From JAXGYX01 sp964487355 (GTDB lineage Bacteria > Bacillota > Clostridia > Saccharofermentanales > Fastidiosipilaceae), in the NCBI GenBank assembly GCA_964487355.1, contig CAZAPS010000046.1:1-10668 (forward strand): a DNA stretch of 10,668 nt. The letters are read 5' to 3'. The notes under the pieces were generated by a model. The model searched no databases. It was not told the DNA's origin and worked only from the letters and a program-made list of their open reading frames with translations. Below, in pieces: positions 1 to 7,170 of this stretch. Numbering within the stretch: position 1 is the first letter of the stretch; every line of letters starts with the position of its first letter. The position numbers and the translations under genes were made by a program.

Positions 1-1
1 G

Positions 2-184
2 TTCTTGATGATTGGTATCATCATGTTGCTGGCGCAACGGGTGCTGGAAGGTTTGGGTTGGTTGACGGCCATCATCCCGTTTGTCAGTGTAATTGCGGAC
101 CTTTTTATCGTTGCCTCGGTTGTGTTGGCGATGGTTTCATTGGTTCAGTATTTAAAAGCGAATTTGGATCTTTTGAAACCATAA
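2..184 (+). CDS. pgsA: C-terminal fragment of probable CDP-diacylglycerol--glycerol-3-phosphate 3-phosphatidyltransferase
   Basis: Only the last 60 codons are present, and the 5' part lies outside the window. The frame ends at TAA 182-184. The fragment starts with a hydrophobic run (FLMIGIIMLLAQ), then a short amphipathic stretch, a second long hydrophobic segment, and a C-terminal tail ending ...VQYLKANLDLLKP. This matches the C-terminal layout of PgsA, where a segment like QMIAIILLL is followed by a last transmembrane helix ending in a (D/Q)Y(F/L)-K-N tail. PgsA is an integral membrane enzyme that transfers glycerol-3-phosphate to CDP-diacylglycerol, the committed step to phosphatidylglycerol. 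The catalytic CDP-alcohol motif would lie upstream and is not visible, so the name rests on C-terminal resemblance. It could be another CDP-alcohol phosphatidyltransferase or an unrelated polytopic membrane protein. Confidence 0.6.
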   Translation, partial: FLMIGIIMLLAQRVLEGLGWLTAIIPFVSVIADLFIVASVVLAMVSLVQYLKANLDLLKP

Positions 185-238
185 CTATTTATTATGACAG
201 AGTTCTTTGTTTAAATCTATATTCTTGAAAATTTAATG

Positions 239-266
239 TTGACACATTTGCTTTTATTGATATCAT
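239..266 (+). promoter_or_regulatory. Probable sigma-A-type promoter for acpP
   Basis: A perfect -35 hexamer TTGACA (239-244) is followed after 16 bases by TATCAT (261-266), which matches the -10 consensus at 5 of 6 positions. Transcription would begin near 273, giving a leader of about 87 bases before acpP. The flanking sequence is AT-rich. I saw no FapR-like operator in the leader. Confidence 0.65.
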
Positions 267-347
267 AACAATGAAAAACAGCTGCTTGATGCTTACAGAG
301 CGCTTCGTCACAACAACGGACAATGGACTTTAAAGGAATGTTACTTT

Positions 348-353
348 AGGAGG
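348..353 (+). promoter_or_regulatory. Ribosome binding site of acpP
   Basis: A perfect AGGAGG lies six bases upstream of the ATG at 360. This is consistent with high expression of acyl carrier protein and fixes the start codon. Confidence 0.85.
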
Positions 354-359
354 TAGATT

Positions 360-599
360 ATGACTACAGAAGATGTTTTAGCAAAAATCAAAGAAATTCT
401 TGTGGATCAACTGAGTGTGGAAGAAGATGAGGTCACTGTGGAGTCCAACTTCATTGATGATCTGAATGCGGACTCTTTGGATATCGTTGAGCTTGTCATG
501 GCCATGGAGCAAGAATTTGATATCAGCATTCCGGACGAGGACGCTGAGAAAATCAAGACCGTCGGTGACGCCGTCGAGTACGTGAAATCCGCGTCTTGA
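360..599 (+). CDS. acpP: Acyl carrier protein
   Basis: This is a 79-residue, strongly acidic protein of the usual ACP length. It carries the growing acyl chain in type II fatty acid synthesis and donates acyl groups for phospholipid synthesis in the cytoplasm. The phosphopantetheine attachment motif DSLD is at residues 38-41, with Ser39 as the modified residue. It is preceded by the typical helix I and loop (VESNFIDDLNA) and followed by the recognition helix IVELVMAMEQEFDISIPDED. The start is ATG 360 behind a perfect Shine-Dalgarno. It lies between a pgsA-like gene and rnc. In many Bacillota plsX or fabD sits directly upstream of acpP, but not here. It has its own promoter and is followed at once by a strong terminator, so most transcripts should be monocistronic. 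Confidence 0.97.
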   Translation: MTTEDVLAKIKEILVDQLSVEEDEVTVESNFIDDLNADSLDIVELVMAMEQEFDISIPDEDAEKIKTVGDAVEYVKSAS

Positions 600-617
600 A
601 GATTTCGTTTGAATGAC

Positions 618-650
618 AAAAAGAGATTCGGCCAAGTCGAATCTCTTTTT
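618..650 (+). terminator. Intrinsic terminator between acpP and rnc
   Basis: A perfect 13-bp stem is formed by AAAAAGAGATTCG (618-630) and CGAATCTCTTTTT (638-650), with the 7-base loop GCCAAGT. The 3' arm ends in TTTTT, and the facing A-run would make it work on both strands. It begins 18 bases after the acpP stop. It falls inside a 5' extension of the rnc reading frame from ATG 613, which argues against that upstream start. Confidence 0.85.
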
Positions 651-663
651 CATCTGTAAATTG

Positions 664-669
664 AGGAGG
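664..669 (+). promoter_or_regulatory. Ribosome binding site that decides the rnc start
   Basis: A perfect AGGAGG lies six bases before the GTG at 676, just downstream of the terminator hairpin. It favours GTG 676 over the in-frame ATG at 613, which has no Shine-Dalgarno and would put the terminator inside the coding region. Confidence 0.8.
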
Positions 670-675
670 GTGGTT

Positions 676-1368
676 GTGGGATCGAGCGATTATTATTTGT
701 TTGAGCATAAATTAGGTTACACATTTGTGAATAAACTGCTGCTGATGGAGGCTTTGACCCATTCAACCTATGCCTATGAACACATGGATGAGGGAATACT
801 CGAAAACGAACGATTAGAGTTCCTGGGCGACTCCGTGCTTGGCCTAACCATCACTTATCAATTGCTACAGGTGAAACCGTTGCTGCCGGAAGGCAAAATG
901 TCACGTATCCGCGCGCAAATTGTCCGTGAGGACACTTTATATAAAGCCGCCCTGAGTCTTGGCTTGACCGACTTTTTGAGGTTGGGCAAGGGCGAGGAGC
1001 AGACGGGAGGAAGAGAGAAACCTTCCAATTTGTCGAACGCGGTTGAAGCTGTGTTCGGCGCGGTTTACCTGGACGGCGGATTTGACAAAGCCTTTGAAGT
1101 GGTGTGGCGGATCATGAAGCCGTACTTCGATTTGGCTTTACGCGGTAAATTGTTATACGATTATAAGACGACACTAATCGAGCGGGTGCAGGCGATGGGC
1201 GTGAACCACCGCATTGAATTCGTGGTTACCGACGAGGAAGGACCCGTACACGACAGACTATTTACCGTACAGGTCAAGATTGACGGAACCGGTTATGGAA
1301 CCGGTGTCGGTTCTTCAAAAAAAGCCGCTGAGCAGCGGGCGGCCTCCGAGACTTTGAATATGTTATAA
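676..1368 (+). CDS. rnc: Ribonuclease III
   Basis: RNase III cuts double-stranded RNA, including the stems of rRNA precursors. With the GTG 676 start the protein has 230 residues, the normal family length. The signature ERLEFLGDSVL is at residues 45-55, supplying Glu45, Glu48 and Asp52 of the metal site. A second active-site segment, NAVEAVFGAVYLDGG, begins at residue 121 and contains the catalytic Glu124. The double-stranded RNA binding domain covers about residues 160-230 and ends in the typical GVGSSKKAAEQRAA. An oddity is Asn121 at the position of E. coli Asp114, a metal-side residue that is Asp in most homologues. The gene sits 33 bases before smc, the standard Bacillota order. No promoter fits in the short gap after the acpP terminator, so expression probably depends on read-through or on a promoter inside acpP. 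Confidence 0.95.
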   Translation: MGSSDYYLFEHKLGYTFVNKLLLMEALTHSTYAYEHMDEGILENERLEFLGDSVLGLTITYQLLQVKPLLPEGKMSRIRAQIVREDTLYKAALSLGLTDFLRLGKGEEQTGGREKPSNLSNAVEAVFGAVYLDGGFDKAFEVVWRIMKPYFDLALRGKLLYDYKTTLIERVQAMGVNHRIEFVVTDEEGPVHDRLFTVQVKIDGTGYGTGVGSSKKAAEQRAASETLNML

Positions 1369-1401
1369 TTTCCCGGACTGCCAAAGGACGGAGGATACAT
1401 C

Positions 1402-4400
1402 ATGCACTTGAAATCTCTGGAATTACAGGGATTCAAATCATTTCCCGACTATACAAAAATTGACTTTCATCCGGGAGTGACCGCGATTGTCGGTCCCAAT
1501 GGAAGCGGAAAATCCAACGTCACCGACGCGGTGCGCTGGGTCCTGGGCGAACAAAGTGTCAAGACTTTGCGCGGTGGATCGATGATTGACGTGATTTTCT
1601 CAGGTACCGAACAACGCAGAGCCATGAGCTTTGCAGAAGTCTCCATCACCTTGATGAATGAAGACCAGGTGCTCCCTCTTGAATATGACGAAGTCCAGAT
1701 CACTCGTCGTTTATTTCGCTCGGGCGAAAGTGAATATTTGATCAATCGTCAAAGTTGCCGTCTAAAAGACGTTGTCAATCTTTTTATGGACACCGGCCTT
1801 GGAAAAGATGGATATTCAATTATCGGTCAAGGGCAGATCGACAGCATTCTCAGCAGCAAAAGTGAGGATCGTCGGAGGGTGTTTGAAGAGGCGGCGGGCA
1901 TACAAAAATACAAATCCAGACGCGATGAATCGCTGCGTAAATTGTCTTATACCGAACAGAACCTAACCCGTGTCACCGATTTGATGAATGAGCTGTCGGC
2001 GCAGATCGGTCCGCTCGGCAAACAGGCCGAGAAGGCAAAGCGTTTTCTGGCTCTGTCAGATGAGCTGAAATCGGTCGAAGTGGCCGCCATTTTGCAGCGA
2101 ATTGACCGGCACAACAATCAATTGAATGAATGGACGGAAGGTGAGCGGGCGACGCGCTCTGATCTGCGCCGATTCCTTGAGGAGCAAGGGGATTTGGAGC
2201 TCAAACACGCCGAGCTGCAAGAACAGATCAGACAGCTGGAGATTTCCTTGACCGAACAGCGTGAATCGCAGGCACACCACAACGAATCAATCGCCAGGCT
2301 GCGCAGTCAGTTGGCAATCTGTGAAGAGCGCGACCAACAGCTGACTGAAGGCCTTCACCGCGATCGCGCGGTTGGTGAGGTCGCGGCCGACGCCATGAAT
2401 CGTTTGCGCGGGGAAATCAAAGAGCAGCTGGCCGCCGTTAGCCTTCTTGAGTCGAAACAAAGTGAGGGACAGGCGGAACTGGATGCGTGCAAAGCACAAC
2501 TCGATCAGCTGTCGGCCGCCATTTCAACCGCTGATCAGACCGTTGAGCGTCTGAATGAGGAGCGGCGCGAGTTGAGCGAAGAGAAAAATCGTCATAACCA
2601 GGAACATATCCGCTCGACAACTCAGGCTGAAATGAGCCGATCTCAGTTGGAACGATTGTCCGATCAGTATAAAGAGATGCAATGTGAGTTGAACCAAACA
2701 AGATCAAGGATTGAGGCAGCCGAGCGACGTGTCGCGGATGCCTCCGACGATTGCGCTCGCTATGAGATCGACGTCGACCACCAACAAGAACTGGTGGATC
2801 TTCTGACCCGGGAACTGACTAATGGCGGCGAAAAGTTGGATCGCGCACGTCAGGAGTTGAATAATTCTTCATATCAACTGCGAACCTTACAGGACCTGGA
2901 AGCAAATATGATCGGGTATAGCGACACTGTGCGAAGCCTGCTCAAAATGATACGTGACAGCGATTTACGTGACGAGGTCATGGGAACGGTGGGATCGCTG
3001 CTCGACGTTCCGGAAAAATATGAACTTGCGATCGAGACCGCTCTGGGTGGAGCGGTACAAAACATTGTGGTGGAGACCGACCAATCCGCCTCAAATTTGA
3101 TCAGACTGCTTAAAGATAAACGATTGGGCCGTGCCACTTTTTTACCGGTTTCCACGATTCGCGGCAACCGTTTGGACGATTCCGCGGTCCGAGAGCTCCA
3201 ACAACATCAAGGCTACGTGGGACTTGCCTGCGATCTGGTTCGCTTTGACGCCAAACTCAAAAATATCAATCAACAGTTGCTTGGACGTGTCGCGGTTGTC
3301 GATCATCTGGATCATGCGCGTGTCATCGCCAAACAGACACGGTATCGCTACCGACTTGTCACACTGGAAGGCGATGTGTTGAATATTGGCGGCTCAATGG
3401 CCGGCGGCTACAATCGCAAACGAGGCAGCGGCCTGTTGCGGCGGTCGCGCACGATCACCACCCTTAAAGGTGAGCTTCCGCGGATCAATCAGTCGATTGA
3501 AGAAATCGAACAAAATATTGAAGAATTGTCATCGCGTCTGGACAATGAAAAAATAAAGCTTGCGACCGATCTGGATCGGTTGAATGAAGCCAAACAAATA
3601 AAAGTCTCAGAACTTGCGCAGTTGACTCAACTGGAAGAGACCCGCCGCGGTCAGGAAGAACAAATCAGTCAACAGCGGACCGGCCGCCAAAGCTTGGAAA
3701 ACAGCGTTAGTTTGCTGATCAGCAAGGCCACCAAGCATGAGCGGCAGATCACCGCCATCGAAGAGCGGTTCGCCGAACTGGATCAAGTCATCGCGGAGTA
3801 TAGGCAGTCAGGCGAAACCGAGCGCGCGGATCGGGAGCGACATGCCGAACGATTCGCCGAGCTCAACATCTTACTTTCGGCCGGCAAAGAGAAACTTCTG
3901 GCGGCCAAGCGGACGGCCGAGCGCACTGAGCAGGATTTTGCCGAGCAACAGCGTACCGGCGATGATTATGAACGCGCCGTCCACGAGAAAGAAACCTTGT
4001 TAAGTGAAAACCAGTCGACCCTGGCTCGCACAAAAACTGAGTTGGAGGAGGCGGATCAGCGGCTTGTCAAAGTACAAGACTCGATCGCCGAAACTGAATT
4101 AGAAAAGAAAAAGATGGACCAGGCGGAAGACCAAAATCTGCGCCGTGATCGACAAGTCCGTGATCAACTGGCTCGAATCGAGACCGAACTGGTACGCGTC
4201 GAGGCGCGAATACAGCGAGTCAAAAACAGCCTCGCGCAAGAAAAAAATCGACTGTGGGAAGCTTATGAGCTGACTCACGCCGGAGCCTCAAAATGGCGCG
4301 ATGACGATTTGAAACTGGAAGAGGCGGAGACGCGGATCCAAAAGCTTAAGCGCTCGATCAAAGCCTTGGGCCAAGTCAATGTCCACGCGGTCGAAGAGTA

Positions 4401-4962
4401 CGCCCAGTTGGTGGAGCGATATGAATTCATGACCAATCAGCAAAATGATATTTTGAAATCAAAAAAAGATCTAAACGAAGTGATTCGCGAGTTGACCCAC
4501 TCGATGCGTGAGCAATTTCAGATGAATTTAGATAAAATCAATCAGAATTTTCAACAAACTTTTTCGGAATTGTTTGGCGGTGGAAGAGGCCGAATCATGT
4601 TGGAGAACAGCGATGATGTTTTGACTGCGGAAATCGAGATCAATGTCTGTCCTCCCGGCAAAAAGCTGCAAAATATGATGCTTTTGTCCGGTGGGGAGCG
4701 GTCCTTGACCGCGATCGCCTTGTTGTTCGCGATCCTTAAGCTAAGACCGACGCCATTTTGTATAATGGACGAGGTTGAGGCGAGTCTGGACGAGAGCAAT
4801 GTGTTTCGCTTCACCGATTATATTGACAAATATGCCGATCAATCGCAGTTCATCGTGGTGACACATCGCAAAGGCACCATGGAATCCGCGGCGCGAATCT
4901 ATGGCGTGACCATGCCGGAACATGGAGTGTCCAAAATTTTATCCATGAAATTGGGCGGTTGA
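1402..4962 (+). CDS. smc: Chromosome segregation/condensation ATPase SMC
   Basis: At 1186 residues this is a full-length bacterial SMC, the ATPase core of the SMC-ScpAB complex that loads near the origin and compacts and segregates the chromosome. Walker A GPNGSGKSN is at residues 31-39 (Lys37), in the expected N-terminal setting LELQGFKSF. The N-terminal head continues with the QGQID and FEEAAGI-KYKSRR stretches. Two long heptad-rich Glu/Arg/Gln/Leu coiled coils (about 170-500 and 685-1030) flank the globular hinge (about 505-680), which contains VGSLLDVP and the glycine-rich GGSMAGGYNRKRGSG. The C-terminal head has the signature LSGGE at 1095-1099 and Walker B ending Asp1123-Glu1124 in DEVEASLDESN. 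GGAGG lies seven bases before the ATG. It is followed 21 bases later by ftsY. I see no truncation or missing catalytic residue. Confidence 0.97.
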   Translation: MHLKSLELQGFKSFPDYTKIDFHPGVTAIVGPNGSGKSNVTDAVRWVLGEQSVKTLRGGSMIDVIFSGTEQRRAMSFAEVSITLMNEDQVLPLEYDEVQITRRLFRSGESEYLINRQSCRLKDVVNLFMDTGLGKDGYSIIGQGQIDSILSSKSEDRRRVFEEAAGIQKYKSRRDESLRKLSYTEQNLTRVTDLMNELSAQIGPLGKQAEKAKRFLALSDELKSVEVAAILQRIDRHNNQLNEWTEGERATRSDLRRFLEEQGDLELKHAELQEQIRQLEISLTEQRESQAHHNESIARLRSQLAICEERDQQLTEGLHRDRAVGEVAADAMNRLRGEIKEQLAAVSLLESKQSEGQAELDACKAQLDQLSAAISTADQTVERLNEERRELSEEKNRHNQEHIRSTTQAEMSRSQLERLSDQYKEMQCELNQTRSRIEAAERRVADASDDCARYEIDVDHQQELVDLLTRELTNGGEKLDRARQELNNSSYQLRTLQDLEANMIGYSDTVRSLLKMIRDSDLRDEVMGTVGSLLDVPEKYELAIETALGGAVQNIVVETDQSASNLIRLLKDKRLGRATFLPVSTIRGNRLDDSAVRELQQHQGYVGLACDLVRFDAKLKNINQQLLGRVAVVDHLDHARVIAKQTRYRYRLVTLEGDVLNIGGSMAGGYNRKRGSGLLRRSRTITTLKGELPRINQSIEEIEQNIEELSSRLDNEKIKLATDLDRLNEAKQIKVSELAQLTQLEETRRGQEEQISQQRTGRQSLENSVSLLISKATKHERQITAIEERFAELDQVIAEYRQSGETERADRERHAERFAELNILLSAGKEKLLAAKRTAERTEQDFAEQQRTGDDYERAVHEKETLLSENQSTLARTKTELEEADQRLVKVQDSIAETELEKKKMDQAEDQNLRRDRQVRDQLARIETELVRVEARIQRVKNSLAQEKNRLWEAYELTHAGASKWRDDDLKLEEAETRIQKLKRSIKALGQVNVHAVEEYAQLVERYEFMTNQQNDILKSKKDLNEVIRELTHSMREQFQMNLDKINQNFQQTFSELFGGGRGRIMLENSDDVLTAEIEINVCPPGKKLQNMMLLSGGERSLTAIALLFAILKLRPTPFCIMDEVEASLDESNVFRFTDYIDKYADQSQFIVVTHRKGTMESAARIYGVTMPEHGVSKILSMKLGG

Positions 4963-4983
4963 TCGAGTAAGTGGAGGCTAATA

Positions 4984-5919
4984 ATGGGATTATTTAATAA
5001 ATTTAAGCAAGGTCTGGCGAAAACCAGAGATTTTCTAACCGACGGCATTCGCAAACTAACGCTAAGCTTTGGTCGCTTTGATGAAGAACAGTTGGACGAG
5101 CTGGAAATGTTGCTGGTACAGGCGGATGTCGGCGTGGCATGCAGCGATGAAATCATGACCAATCTTCGCAAGGCGATTCAAAGCGAAAAAAACGACTCGG
5201 AAGAATTTGTGTTGGCTTATTTAAAACAAGAGCTGCTCAGAGTCTTTGGAGAAAGTCGTCACCTGGAGATTAAAGATAATCAGCTGAACGTGATTTTCCT
5301 TGTAGGTGTGAACGGTACCGGGAAAACAACGACCGCGGGAAAACTGGCGCTGAGGTATGTGGAGGAAGGTCGGCATGTGATTATGGCGGCCGCGGACACC
5401 TTCCGCGCGGCGGCGATTGAACAACTGCAGATTTGGGCGTACAGAACCAATTGTGAGATTGTCATGCATGAAGAAGGCGGCGACCCCGCGTCAGTTGTCT
5501 ACGACGCGATCCAGGCAGCCAAGTCTCGTCAGGCGGATGTGTTGATTATTGACACGGCGGGCAGGCTGCACAACAAAAAGAATCTAATGGACGAATTAGG
5601 CAAAATGCGCCGCATCATAGATCGCGAGGCCCCGGACGCGAATATTCAAACTCTATTGGTGATTGACGCGACTACCGGTCAAAACGCGATTTTGCAGGCC
5701 GAGACCTTTGCCGAAGTCGCTAAAGTGGACAGCGTCGTGGTAACCAAGCTGGACGGCAACGCGAAGGGCGGTGTGGCCGTGGCGGTCGCCTACACAACTA
5801 AATTTCCAATTGTGTTGGCCGGACTCGGCGAGGGGGCGGAAGACCTGGTCGATTTTAATCCTGACCTGTTTGTGGACTCGCTGCTGCCGATTCCCGGGAC
5901 CATGACCCAATCTGATTGA
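4984..5919 (+). CDS. ftsY: Signal recognition particle receptor FtsY
   Basis: FtsY is the SRP receptor GTPase. It docks the Ffh-ribosome-nascent chain complex at the membrane and hands membrane proteins to the translocon. The 311 residues form a helical N domain (about 1-90) and a complete G domain. P-loop GVNGTGKT is at 108-115, DTFRAA at 138-143, DTAGR at 190-194, TKLDG at 254-258, and the closing GLGEG at 280-284 with the DLVDFNP tail typical of SRP GTPases. The family's long acidic A domain is absent, as in many Gram-positive FtsY proteins, so membrane contact would rely on the N-terminal helix (MGLFNKFKQGLAKTRD). GGAGG lies six bases before ATG 4984. It is translated from the same run as rnc and smc. 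The ffh/ylxM pair often found downstream is not here. Confidence 0.97.
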   Translation: MGLFNKFKQGLAKTRDFLTDGIRKLTLSFGRFDEEQLDELEMLLVQADVGVACSDEIMTNLRKAIQSEKNDSEEFVLAYLKQELLRVFGESRHLEIKDNQLNVIFLVGVNGTGKTTTAGKLALRYVEEGRHVIMAAADTFRAAAIEQLQIWAYRTNCEIVMHEEGGDPASVVYDAIQAAKSRQADVLIIDTAGRLHNKKNLMDELGKMRRIIDREAPDANIQTLLVIDATTGQNAILQAETFAEVAKVDSVVVTKLDGNAKGGVAVAVAYTTKFPIVLAGLGEGAEDLVDFNPDLFVDSLLPIPGTMTQSD

Positions 5920-5936
5920 ACCTCGCTTTGATTTAG

Positions 5937-5962
5937 AGCAAAACATGTCTTGGCGTTTTGCT
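5937..5962 (+). repeat. Hairpin-forming inverted repeat after ftsY
   Basis: AGCAAAAC (5937-5944) and GTTTTGCT (5955-5962) form a perfect 8-bp stem with a 10-base loop, 18 bases after the ftsY stop. No T-tract follows, so it is not a classical terminator by itself. It could stabilise the 3' end of the rnc-smc-ftsY mRNA or assist the weaker hairpin just downstream. Confidence 0.45.
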
Positions 5963-5963
5963 G

Positions 5964-6006
5964 ACAAACCCGGCGGCCGGACATTGTTTATCACCGGGTC
6001 TTTTGT
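5964..6006 (+). terminator. Possible terminator of the rnc-smc-ftsY run
   Basis: ACCCGG (5968-5973) pairs with CCGGGT (5994-5999) around a 20-base loop, and the 3' arm runs into CTTTTGT. The flanking ACAA (5964-5967) can pair with TTGT (6003-6006) across a short bulge. The loop is long and the T-run is short, so termination may be partial. The 3' part overlaps the promoter proposed for carA. Confidence 0.4.
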
Positions 6007-6011
6007 ATAAT
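5984..6011 (+). promoter_or_regulatory. Possible promoter for carA
   Basis: A perfect -10 hexamer TATAAT (6006-6011) lies 16 bases after a poor -35 (TTGTTT, 5984-5989, 3 of 6 matches). Transcription would start near 6018, leaving a leader of only about 45 bases. That is too short for a PyrR-type attenuator, and I saw none. Confidence 0.45.
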
Positions 6012-6064
6012 AATTCGGACGGCAAGATTGATTACATAATAATACAGTCGAAATGGTGAATTTG

Positions 6065-7150
6065 ATGGATGGTTTTCTTGTATTGGAAGATGGGACGATG
6101 TACACCGGACAGGCGTTTGGCCGACCTAAAAACTGTTTTTTTGAAATCGTTTTCAATACCGGCATGGCCGGTTACACCGAGATAATTTCAGATCCCGGAT
6201 TTGGTGGCCAGGGACTGGTCATGACTTTTCCGGCCATCGGCAACCATGGTGTGTGTCGATCGGAAACACAATCCTCCCGACTCGCTCTGTCCGCGCTGAT
6301 CGTAAGAGAGTTTCATGACGGGGCGCTCGATCCACGCGCTGATCTCAGTCTGGACGCCTGGCTAAAAGAGGAAGATGTGCCGGGCCTTTGGGGCATCGAT
6401 ACAAGGTCTTTGACCGGACATCTACGGGACAACGGCACAATGCGCGCCGCTTTGTGTTTCGAAACGCTGCCGGATATCTATGACCTTTTAAGAGATATCC
6501 GTGAATGGCAAATGCCTGAGCAGGTGCCTTTGGCAGGCGTTTCTGAAGCTGAATTTTTCAAACGAACTGTAGCTGGCGATGAGCGGAGCAAACACATCGC
6601 GGTGATCGACTATGGGATTAAACAAGGATTGATAAAACAACTGAATCGGTTGGGCGCCGATGTCACCTTGTTGCCCTATGACGTGACGGCGAGACAAGTA
6701 ATCGCCACCGGGTGTGACGGTGTGTTGCTGGGCAGTGGACCGGGCGACCCCAAAGCCTGCCCCGAGCAAATCGAGGTGATTGGTGAACTGTTGACGCACG
6801 GCAAACCTTTGATGGCGATTGGTCTGGGACATCAGATGCTTTGTCTGGCCGCCGGTTTGGATACCGAAAAAATGTCTTTTGGGCATCGCGGCTCCAGTCA
6901 TCCTGTGCGTTCGCTGCGGACCGGCAGGCTTTATCAAACTTCACAAAATCATAGTTATGTGGTCTCACGTCATTCTCTCGAGCCCTCAATGCAGCCACTT
7001 GAAATCATTTTTGAGCATGTCAACGACGACACCGTCGAAGGTGTCAGGTTTACCGACCGCAAGATCCGTTCCTATCAGTTTCATCCCGAGGAACGATCCG
7101 GACCGAGCGATACATTTTTTGTGTTACAAGAGTTTTTTGATGATTTATAA
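6065..7150 (+). CDS. carA: Carbamoyl-phosphate synthase small subunit with inactive glutaminase site
   Basis: CarA normally hydrolyses glutamine and channels ammonia to CarB to make carbamoyl phosphate for pyrimidines and arginine. This protein has the full two-domain layout: the CPSase small-chain domain (about 1-140; LVLEDGT, FNTGMAGYTEI, GIDTRSLT) and a class I glutamine amidotransferase domain (about 177-355). Numbered from ATG 6065, Lys186, Gly225 and Gly227 of GPGDP, Gln257 and Asn295 match E. coli Lys202, Gly241, Gly243, Gln273 and Asn311 at a constant offset of 16. His340 and Glu342 of the triad are kept (FHPEE). The nucleophile is missing: the usual G-I-C-L-G-H-Q reads AIGLGHQ, with Gly253 (codon GGT, 6821-6823) replacing Cys. 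Gly45 and Ser297 also replace the usual Ser and Gly of the glutamine pocket. ATG 6065 has GGTGA five bases upstream and gives the family's usual N-terminus. ATG 6053 would add four residues and has no Shine-Dalgarno. No carB is adjacent. Family assignment is firm; the loss of glutaminase activity is inferred. Confidence 0.93.
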   Translation: MDGFLVLEDGTMYTGQAFGRPKNCFFEIVFNTGMAGYTEIISDPGFGGQGLVMTFPAIGNHGVCRSETQSSRLALSALIVREFHDGALDPRADLSLDAWLKEEDVPGLWGIDTRSLTGHLRDNGTMRAALCFETLPDIYDLLRDIREWQMPEQVPLAGVSEAEFFKRTVAGDERSKHIAVIDYGIKQGLIKQLNRLGADVTLLPYDVTARQVIATGCDGVLLGSGPGDPKACPEQIEVIGELLTHGKPLMAIGLGHQMLCLAAGLDTEKMSFGHRGSSHPVRSLRTGRLYQTSQNHSYVVSRHSLEPSMQPLEIIFEHVNDDTVEGVRFTDRKIRSYQFHPEERSGPSDTFFVLQEFFDDL

Positions 7151-7170
7151 TGCGTAGCATTCCACCCACC

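Noticed and set aside
271..333. A 20-codon open frame in the acpP leader (starting MKNSCLMLTERF)
   Set aside because: There is no ribosome binding site, and its ATG lies at or before the predicted transcription start. It lacks leader-peptide features such as a run of one amino acid followed by alternative hairpins.
613..675. An upstream ATG (613) that would extend RNase III by 21 residues
   Set aside because: It has no Shine-Dalgarno, its extension runs through the terminator hairpin, and it adds residues unlike any RNase III N-terminus. GTG 676 has a perfect AGGAGG at ideal spacing.
5653..6165. A 170-codon frame on the minus strand across the ftsY-carA junction
   Set aside because: It overlaps the well-supported ends of ftsY and carA and the intergenic signals. 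Its protein has no recognisable motif and an unnatural composition.
6663..7157. Overlapping open frames of about 110 codons on both strands inside carA
   Set aside because: They are shadows of the carA frame. They lack ribosome binding sites and recognisable domains, whereas carA aligns throughout with its family.
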